The position numbers and the translations under genes are program-made. The notes under the pieces are model-generated. The model searched no databases. It saw nothing but the letters and a program-made list of their open reading frames with translations, and had not been told where the DNA came from. 50,096 bases of DNA from a virus. The DNA is taken from positions 1 through 50,096 of IMG/VR virus record IMGVR_UViG_3300042115_000030; one strand, given 5' to 3'. Of the stretch, positions 45,093-50,096 are shown piece by piece. Numbering within the stretch: position 1 is the first letter of the stretch; each line of letters begins with the position of its first letter.

Positions 45093-45404
45093 CTATTGTT
45101 TCCTTGAGGCTTGCAGAATTTTCATGAAGTCTTGCGGCGTAGCATAACGCAGTTCGTCGTCAGATTCCCTGTTAGGGATAAAGTCAGCGACCTTTACGTT
45201 TTTGTTGCCCATTAGTTGCGCGCCAGTGCTGCAGATCAATGCGGCGGCTTGCTCTACGCGTTCAGCGATGTTCAGGCCCCCATGGCGCTTGATGTACTGA
45301 GCCCATTGTCGCGCTTCGACCAGTGACAGGTTCTGTTGGGCTTCGGCGATCGTTCGACCGCCTACGCCATTCAGAACTAGTTCGAACCAGAGGTCTTCGG
45401 GGGC
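45093..45404 (-). CDS. Tail assembly chaperone, -1 frameshift extension
   Basis: No start codon of its own. It is open from the zero-frame chaperone gene into this frame: IGKDEAPEDLWFELVLNG, VGGRTIAEAQQNLSLVEARQ, WAQYIKRHGGLNIAERVEQA, ending QASRKQ. This matches the GT-type extensions of siphophage chaperones (W-x-x-Y...R-G-x-L). A -1 slip near GCCCCCG (45404-45398) would join it to the 45377-45754 gene, giving a 220-residue product (662 bp plus one re-read base, divisible by three). It sits immediately before the tape measure, the standard place. Confidence 0.75.
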   Translation of the reverse strand, partial: APEDLWFELVLNGVGGRTIAEAQQNLSLVEARQWAQYIKRHGGLNIAERVEQAAALICSTGAQLMGNKNVKVADFIPNRESDDELRYATPQDFMKILQASRKQ

Positions 45405-45754
45405 TTCGTCTTTGCCGATTGCGCTTCGTTAACCGCGGTGATCAGTGCGAGGAACAGCGTATCGCACATCGCACCGCGGCCTTCGATACCAGTTGTGCCG
45501 AGGATGTCAGCTGTGGAGAAGATCGGGCCGCCCTCGTCGTCACATACCATGGTCGCAATCCGCGCGGCCAGGTGTTCTTGGTTACCTTCGGCGGCTTTCC
45601 ACGTGTTGGTGATCGTGTGGTACGACGCCAGGCGCACGCAGATGTCGGCTTCCAGCTCTTCGCCTTCCGTGTTGTGCCATTTGATTTGGCGCTTCACGAA
45701 AGGCTCTTTTACGAAGGCGCCTTGAGCAACGAGGTCTTTAAGGTTCAGGGCCAT
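45377..45754 (-). CDS. Tail assembly chaperone, zero-frame product (G-like)
   Basis: 125 residues. LKDLVAQGAFVKEPFVKRQI, KWHNTEGEELEADICVRLAS and GRGAMCDTLFLALITAVNEA are typical of the short form of the tail chaperone family. It coats the tape measure during tail assembly and is absent from the virion. The longer form is made by frameshifting (see 45093-45404). Between the tail tube and the tape measure genes as expected. Confidence 0.8.
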   Translation of the reverse strand: MALNLKDLVAQGAFVKEPFVKRQIKWHNTEGEELEADICVRLASYHTITNTWKAAEGNQEHLAARIATMVCDDEGGPIFSTADILGTTGIEGRGAMCDTLFLALITAVNEAQSAKTKPPKTSGSN

Positions 45755-45757
45755 TGG

Positions 45758-46240
45758 TTAGCTCGACGACTTAGGAATGAGAACCGGCTCGCCCGATACC
45801 TGAATGCCAACGGTCGAGGTGACCATCGTGTTCAGTGCGAAGGTGAACGGATAGCTGTTCATGTAACCTTCGAAGGTCAGCCAGCTGCGGGTTGGCGGCA
45901 GAACGAATTCATCTTCGCCCGAGCTGTCGGTGCCAGTGGTTGGGTTCGCGGTGCCATCAGAAAAGCCGATCGCCCATTTCAGGGTGATGCCGGAGGTCTT
46001 CAGTTGGTGCAGACGGATGTGATTCACGTCGGCCGGATCGAACTGCAGACCGAAGGTCGCGGCGCCCGGGGTAGCCAAGCCGGCTTCGTAGGTGCGCGAC
46101 AGGTCGTTCAGGCAGGTCGTTTCGATCTGGTCGATCGCGGTGTCAATACCGTCGATGGAAGTGATGCAGCCCACGTCAAGCAGGGCGCCGGTGTCGGGGT
46201 CGATCGTAAAAAGATCCGTGCCCTGGCTTTTGATGGTCAT
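45758..46240 (-). CDS. Major tail tube protein
   Basis: 160 residues. IDPDTGALLDVGCITSIDGI, DTAIDQIETTCLNDLSRTYE, GAATFGLQFDPADVNHIRLH and a beta-sandwich C-terminus (WLTFEGYMNSYPFTFALNTM) match siphophage tail tube proteins. Hexameric rings stack to form the tube. GAGG precedes the ATG. A 65-bp gap separates it from the tail completion gene. Confidence 0.85.
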   Translation of the reverse strand: MTIKSQGTDLFTIDPDTGALLDVGCITSIDGIDTAIDQIETTCLNDLSRTYEAGLATPGAATFGLQFDPADVNHIRLHQLKTSGITLKWAIGFSDGTANPTTGTDSSGEDEFVLPPTRSWLTFEGYMNSYPFTFALNTMVTSTVGIQVSGEPVLIPKSSS

Positions 46241-46305
46241 GGTGTAGCCTCATGAGAGAAATGAACGTTCGACGGAAGCATATCATGTGCGGGGCGATTC
46301 GCAAA

Positions 46306-46674
46306 TCAGGTGCGATCGACCAGCCAGGTTAAGTCGAACCCTGTGCGGTAGAGCAGAGTTTCCTCCTCGCGGATCGTGCCGCGGTAGTTGGTCACGTTGC
46401 AGTCGCGCTCCACCGCGTAGCGGATCGCTTCAGCTACGGCTGTACTTGACGCCTGGGTCAACCCATAAACGTCGATCTGCAGATCCTGGCTATCAGCGTC
46501 CGGCCGGCAGTTGAGCATGTTCAGCGGAAAACCCCCGGCGCTTTGGTAGACGACGTAGGGCTTGGCCACGTTCTGAGGAGCAGCTCCGAACGGGTAAATC
46601 CGGGGGAGCGCGCCGCCGAGAAGGGCTTGCACAGTGGCGTCGGCTTTACATACGACGAAGAACGGCGTGTCCAT
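46306..46674 (-). CDS. Tail completion protein (DUF3168)
   Basis: 122 residues. CKADATVQALLGGALPRIYP, PYVVYQSAGGFPLNMLNCRP and LQIDVYGLTQASSTAVAEAI follow the DUF3168/gpU-like pattern. Caps the head-proximal end of the tail tube. Adjacent to the gp10-like gene, overlapping by 1 bp. Confidence 0.82.
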   Translation of the reverse strand: MDTPFFVVCKADATVQALLGGALPRIYPFGAAPQNVAKPYVVYQSAGGFPLNMLNCRPDADSQDLQIDVYGLTQASSTAVAEAIRYAVERDCNVTNYRGTIREEETLLYRTGFDLTWLVDRT

Positions 46675-47120
46675 TAATTAAGTCCCAATTCAACGAGCCT
46701 GAATTTTGCAACTGAGAGGAATTCTTGAAACACCGCCGCCTGGTTCTCGGACAGCGCGCGACGCATGAAGGGTTGCGCCCGACTGCGGGATGTCCCGAGC
46801 TCCACAAATAGGGCTGCATAGTAGGTGTTGCCGCCGCCTACTCCGCGTTTGCGTTTGCGTACCCCTACCGAGACCTTGGTGGAACCGGTCTCCTCGAAAT
46901 ACTTCGTGTCTTCGATTAGATCGAGGTTCTTCGGAATGTAGTTCTTCGTTTCCGGTCGGTCGATACGAGAAGCATTATCCTTGGCGGCTGCGAGGACGAT
47001 CTGCATAGCTTCCTTTGCGGCAGGCACGACAACCTGGCGCTGCATTTCCTGCGGCAAGGTCTTGAACACTTTGGAAAGTGCGTCTGCGCCTGTCAGCTTG
47101 TATGTGATCCAGTCTGCCAT
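46674..47120 (-). CDS. HK97 gp10-like tail-joining protein
   Basis: 148 residues from the ATG at 47120, with GAGGG upstream (a longer frame to 47252 lies across a terminator). ALSKVFKTLPQEMQRQVVVP, AAKEAMQIVLAAAKDNASRI and YAALFVELGTSRSRAQPFMR are family signatures (FVE-x-GT...QPFMRPA). It joins the head connector to the tail. Confidence 0.85.
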   Translation of the reverse strand: MADWITYKLTGADALSKVFKTLPQEMQRQVVVPAAKEAMQIVLAAAKDNASRIDRPETKNYIPKNLDLIEDTKYFEETGSTKVSVGVRKRKRGVGGGNTYYAALFVELGTSRSRAQPFMRRALSENQAAVFQEFLSVAKFRLVELGLN

Positions 47121-47161
47121 GTCGTCGCCCTCGGTTTGTTGGGAGTTTATCACAGGCAAGA

Positions 47162-47192
47162 AAAAGCCCTGAGTTTTTAGGCCAGGGCTTTT
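47162..47192. terminator. Rho-independent terminator upstream of the gp10-like gene
   Basis: AAAAGCCCTG (47162-47171) pairs perfectly with CAGGGCTTTT (47183-47192), loop 11 nt. On the - strand it is followed by TTTTTCTT, a good terminator, and it follows the exported-protein gene. It closes the modification cassette off from the tail genes, or is partly read through. Confidence 0.7.
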
Positions 47193-47214
47193 CAATCGGT
47201 GCTGCTCGTATGGT

Positions 47215-47517
47215 TTAAGCGGCAGAACCGCTATCCCAATCAGGAACGCCAAACGGTGCCGCGCGGGCCATGCCGAAGTGGTTGCTCAAAGCGATCAGGT
47301 TTGAAGCGACTGCGGTATTACCCGGCTGACTTTCCGTTCGCCATTCGGCCAGGGTGAGTTCATGCTTGACGTGCTCGCCGCCGTACGGCTGAACGTAAGC
47401 CACAGCGCGGTAAATGCTCTCTCCGAAGCCAACAAGCTCGGAAGCGTAGGCACCGAATGAAGCGCAGCACAGCGCCAGGGCGAGACCGATAAAACTTAGA
47501 CAGCGCTTGATCATCAT
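47215..47517 (-). CDS. Secreted small protein
   Basis: 100 residues from the ATG at 47517, with GGAG 7 nt upstream. The signal peptide MMIKRCLSFIGLALALCCAS then FGAYA|SE, probably cleaved after AYA. The mature part (FGESIYRAVAYVQPYGGEHV, EWRTESQPGNTAVASNLIAL) has no known domain. Last gene of the cassette, directly before the terminator. Phage-encoded exported proteins may act on the host envelope. Confidence 0.6.
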   Translation of the reverse strand: MMIKRCLSFIGLALALCCASFGAYASELVGFGESIYRAVAYVQPYGGEHVKHELTLAEWRTESQPGNTAVASNLIALSNHFGMARAAPFGVPDWDSGSAA

Positions 47518-47563
47518 TTTGAAACTCCATTGCAATGGTATGTATTCCGGAACGTGCAAATTA

Positions 47564-48184
47564 CTACGCCACACGCTTGAACGCAAACGACGTAATGCCT
47601 TCTCGCCCGAGTTCCGTTTCCGCGTGGTTGACTTCCATGACTTGGAAGCCCTGATCCTCGGCCCACCTGATCAGCCCGGGGATGCTGAAATACCAGAGGT
47701 GTTCTGCCGGCTTGAAATGCTTCGACTGTAGAGCCTCCTCAGCGCTTTCAAACGTCGGTAACGAAACGAAGAACCAGTCGCGCACGTTCGCCAAAAGCTT
47801 TTCAGGTTCGGGGATGTGCTCCAGGCTATCCCAGCATGTGATGTGATCGACCGGCGCTGCGTAAGGGTCTACGTAGGAGTAGATACGCTGCAGCCACTCT
47901 ACAGCCTCGCTGCTTACGTCGTACCCATTGCCCCACGACTCCTTGACGTAGCGGCCGCCGCCAATGCCGATGTCCACGCCGAGCGAAGCCTTCGTGTACT
48001 TCTCGACCAGGGTTAGGCGCGCCCGGGTTAGGGCGGCACCCATCGGTGTGTCGTCGAGCTTCTGGTAATGCGCGAAGTACTCCCCACTGTACTGCATCGG
48101 CGGCGATGAATGCCAACCGTAGCCTAGTTCCTCAGACCACCACAGGGAGGGCTTTGTTAGCCCAGTCGGCAAGCTTAGCGTCAT
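47564..48184 (-). CDS. SAM-dependent methyltransferase
   Basis: 206 residues. ASLGVDIGIGGGRYVKES is the glycine-rich SAM motif I, and ITCWDSLEHIPEPEKLLANV the motif II/IV region with an acidic residue, both as in class I methyltransferases of the Methyltransf_11/23 type. Substrate unknown; sugars or lipids are common for the relatives. Overlaps the glycosyltransferase-like gene by 53 bp, so the two are tightly coupled. Confidence 0.75.
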   Translation of the reverse strand: MTLSLPTGLTKPSLWWSEELGYGWHSSPPMQYSGEYFAHYQKLDDTPMGAALTRARLTLVEKYTKASLGVDIGIGGGRYVKESWGNGYDVSSEAVEWLQRIYSYVDPYAAPVDHITCWDSLEHIPEPEKLLANVRDWFFVSLPTFESAEEALQSKHFKPAEHLWYFSIPGLIRWAEDQGFQVMEVNHAETELGREGITSFAFKRVA

Positions 48185-48965
48185 AATTCGAAATCCTCTT
48201 ATTGCAAGAATGTTGCTTCAATTTACAGAGACAGAAATTGTCTGGCACCGCAAAGGTAATTGTACTGCCGTCCGGGCAGATCTGCTTCGGCGAATTGAAT
48301 CCCCCCTGACCGCCGCAGATGACCCACGCGGGAACCTTGGCCGCGAGCGCTGCCGGGACCAGCCAGCCGATGCCGCCGATCACGGCAGCAGCACCCTTGA
48401 CGAGCGCCAGTAGTTGTTCGATTGGCAGTTCGCCTTTGTGGTAGACCTTATCGGCTGAATAGGCGTGGCCGTCTACCATCCACTCTTGCCCGTCTACCAG
48501 GTCGGCTACGCTGATAACCCGATAGCCTCGGCGCATGGCTTCTGCGGCGGCCCAAGCGATGTACTCAGGATCAGGGTTACGTGTATCGGCGCGCCACTCG
48601 CTGCGCACCGTGGCCGGGCGCACAACGACGTACGGGCTAGTTTCTGGCGAAGGCGGTAGCGGCGGAAGGTCGAACTCGCCCGGCATTACGCCGAAGCTGG
48701 CAATCATCCCGGGGATAATCCCTTCGGCGCCGTAGCGGATCTGCCGAGTCGGTTGACGCCCGGGTGGCATCGTCCATGTTGTGTGGCGCGCGATGTTCTT
48801 CGCCTGGGTGCGCAGATTGGTTTGCGGTCGGATGAAATGGACGTTTGGCAGATCGGCCAGTAGTTCGGGCCACGGGGTATCGACGTAGAGCTGGCCGGGT
48901 AGCTGCTTGATAAAGGCGCGACTGTATATCGAGTCGCCCAAACCGCGCATTCCGTGGATGATCAT
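48132..48965 (-). CDS. Glycosyltransferase family 9-like protein
   Basis: 277 residues from the ATG at 48965, overlapping the HNH gene as ATGA. MIIHGMRGLGDSIYSRAFIK is the G-x-GD start of heptosyltransferase-type (GT9/GT-B) enzymes. PYVVVRPATVRSEWRADTRN and LLALVKGAAAVIGGIGWLVP then PAALAAKVPAWVICGG give the second Rossmann-like domain with the nucleotide-sugar binding loop. The cysteine-rich C-terminus (FCLCKLKQHSC) is unusual. Likely transfers a sugar; whether to virion or host glycan is unknown. Confidence 0.7.
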   Translation of the reverse strand: MIIHGMRGLGDSIYSRAFIKQLPGQLYVDTPWPELLADLPNVHFIRPQTNLRTQAKNIARHTTWTMPPGRQPTRQIRYGAEGIIPGMIASFGVMPGEFDLPPLPPSPETSPYVVVRPATVRSEWRADTRNPDPEYIAWAAAEAMRRGYRVISVADLVDGQEWMVDGHAYSADKVYHKGELPIEQLLALVKGAAAVIGGIGWLVPAALAAKVPAWVICGGQGGFNSPKQICPDGSTITFAVPDNFCLCKLKQHSCNKRISNYDAKLADWANKALPVVV

Positions 48966-49474
48966 GATTTCGCGAACTCCCCGAAATGCGCCGAGCAAGC
49001 TTCTGAGTAGGCTTTAGCCGCGTCTTCGATGGTTTTAAAATACCCCAGATGAATACTTTTATAAGCAACCATTATTTGCGCTCTCCATCGCCCGCTCGGT
49101 TTGTGCAGATACACACCCTTTACCCCTGAGGTAGATTTAAGCGTGGGCCCTCGATTGGCCATGTTTTGGCTCATGTTGCAAGCTCTCAAATTTTCCCAAC
49201 GGTTATTGGCCTTGTCACCGTCCTTATGGTCGATATACGCTGGTATCTCGCCGGTCATTATCAGAAACGCCAGTCTGTGGGCAAAACATCTTCTTTTCCC
49301 GAGATTTATTTCTACATACCCGTTATCGCAAACACTTCCGGCTTGTTTACCGAGAAAGTCAGGACGGTTCCGCTTCATTGACTCTTCAAAGAAATCTATG
49401 CGTGTGAATACGCCCGTCTTTGGGTCGTAGGACAAAGCGGCTGTAACGGATTCTTTAGTAAGTTTTTTCTTCAT
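48962..49474 (-). CDS. HNH homing endonuclease with AP2-like domain
   Basis: 170 residues. LSYDPKTGVFTRIDFFEESM, HRLAFLIMTGEIPAYIDHKD with GDKANNRWENLRACNMSQNM (HNH), GVKGVYLHKPSGRWRAQIMV and LGYFKTIEDAAKAYSEACSA. Close relative of the genes at 27322 and 29277. Sits between the sugar-enzyme gene and the GPSL protein gene, with GGAG before the ATG. Confidence 0.88.
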   Translation of the reverse strand: MKKKLTKESVTAALSYDPKTGVFTRIDFFEESMKRNRPDFLGKQAGSVCDNGYVEINLGKRRCFAHRLAFLIMTGEIPAYIDHKDGDKANNRWENLRACNMSQNMANRGPTLKSTSGVKGVYLHKPSGRWRAQIMVAYKSIHLGYFKTIEDAAKAYSEACSAHFGEFAKS

Positions 49475-49557
49475 GGTGCGCTCCGGTCGAGAGGCAGTCG
49501 TGGGGTAATGCGGAAACCAGTGACTAGCTGGCTTGTCGGGTGCCCCCTATCCGCACT

Positions 49558-50096
49558 TCAGATTCTAGCGTCCGCGCCGGCCGCCGTCAATTCTGCTTCG
49601 AGATAACCTAGCTTGTAGCACTCCAAGGATGTGGAGCGACTGCAGTTTACAACGTCGCTTTTTCTCGCCAAGCGTGCGTGCTGTTTTGCCCACTCTCTGC
49701 ACCGTACCTCATCTGGGTTTTTCGTCCCCTTGTGGTCACCGTGCCAATGCGTGCCATTCTCTACCGTGCAATCAAAACCGATGAGCAAAACTTTATCGGC
49801 GCCAAGTTTAAAGGCTAATTCTATGGCGCGCAGTCCGGAGTTATAGGGTCCGTAGCTCTCATGCCAGTTCAGATTGTGCTTCGCCACCGCCTGGCGCGTA
49901 CAGCTCCACCGCTTAGGCCCCGACGTAACCCACTGGACGTTCGCGTCCCACCACGCGAGATCGCCTGCGTAAAGGTGATCGCACCATGGGGCTAGCTGCC
50001 AGGAGTTGTTCACGGCGATTGTTGGAAGCCCGGCCCGCCGCACCAGTTCGCAGTCGTGCGCATTGAGGCTCGGGCCGGAGGCGATGCAGACGAAGG
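49558..50096 (-). CDS. GPSL-motif protein (DUF115/MptE-like), 5' end cut by window edge
   Basis: Open to the right window edge, at least 179 residues. FVCIASGPSLNAHDCELVRR carries the GPSL motif seen in phage proteins related to DUF115/6-hydroxymethylpterin pyrophosphokinase-like and sialyltransferase-type folds. TIAVNNSWQLAPWCDHLYAG, ALEL-type AFKLGADKVLLIGFDCTVEN and HWHGDHKG follow in family order. Function unsettled, perhaps a transferase acting with the nearby GT9-like enzyme. If the window is circular it continues in frame from the head-tail adaptor (codon shared by base 1 and 50096-50095). Confidence 0.65.
   Translation of the reverse strand, partial: FVCIASGPSLNAHDCELVRRAGLPTIAVNNSWQLAPWCDHLYAGDLAWWDANVQWVTSGPKRWSCTRQAVAKHNLNWHESYGPYNSGLRAIELAFKLGADKVLLIGFDCTVENGTHWHGDHKGTKNPDEVRCREWAKQHARLARKSDVVNCSRSTSLECYKLGYLEAELTAAGADARI

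Noticed and set aside
45323-46255. 310-residue + strand frame over tail tube and chaperone genes
   Set aside because: Antisense shadow of two well-supported tail genes, no start context, no domain.
1-50096. Integrase, excisionase, CI-type repressor or attachment site
   Set aside because: None was recognised on either strand. The Cro-like gene alone does not show a temperate life style.
1-50096. CRISPR array or tRNA genes
   Set aside because: No regularly spaced repeats with unique spacers and no cloverleaf-like segments with a TTCGA-type arm and matching acceptor stem were noticed by eye. A tRNA scan would settle it.

Overview
The window looks like the essentially complete genome of a tailed bacteriophage with a long non-contractile tail (siphovirus-type). 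It has a large and small terminase, an HK97-type portal, a prohead protease fused to the major capsid protein, head-tail connectors, a tail tube protein, a frameshifted tail assembly chaperone, a tape measure protein, a lambda J-like tip protein, fibres or spikes and a lysis cassette. There is no sheath, no baseplate wedge, no integrase and no recognisable CI-type repressor. Nested Rz/Rz1 spanins and several lipoboxes point to a Gram-negative host. Codon usage and the kinds of small genes suggest Pseudomonas or a relative, but that is inference. The two window ends fall inside adjacent head-tail genes on the same strand and stay in frame if joined, so the window is probably a circularly permuted genome cut at an arbitrary point.

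Layout. From a divergent control region at about 15.43-15.60 kb (a Cro-like regulator, two identical 12-bp boxes and back-to-back promoters) one arm runs rightward on the + strand to 33.3 kb. The other runs leftward on the - strand to position 1 and, if the ends join, on from 50.1 kb down to 33.3 kb, where the arms converge with overlapping 3' ends. The right arm begins with more than a dozen very small tightly overlapping genes (15.6-19.3 kb), many with zinc-binding cysteine pairs, plus a lipoprotein, a membrane peptide and a CsrA/RsmA-like protein. A replication module follows: DUF2800 nuclease, DUF2815 protein, family A DNA polymerase in two pieces, VRR-NUC nuclease and SNF2 helicase. Inside this arm lies an oppositely oriented two-gene tail-fibre-like cassette (22.0-23.6 kb), closed off by a bidirectional terminator on one side and facing promoters on the other.

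The left arm begins with Cro, a primase-helicase and an iteron-rich putative origin (12.78-12.87 kb). A strong promoter at 12.23-12.26 kb then precedes the packaging genes (HNH nuclease, TerS, TerL), capsid, portal and connectors. Across the junction come a cassette of sugar/SAM-type enzymes (47.5-50.1 kb), the tail genes, a tail spike, and lysis (two membrane proteins, endolysin, Rz/Rz1).

At least seven free-standing homing-type endonuclease genes (GIY-YIG and HNH, several with AP2-like C-termini) have invaded the genome. They sit next to terminase, capsid, polymerase, helicase and modification genes. The most notable result is the split DNA polymerase: its exonuclease half and polymerase half are separate cistrons with a methyltransferase-like gene and an HNH gene between them. 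The methyltransferase-like gene is flanked by near-identical 16-bp direct repeats. No tRNA genes or CRISPR arrays were seen.
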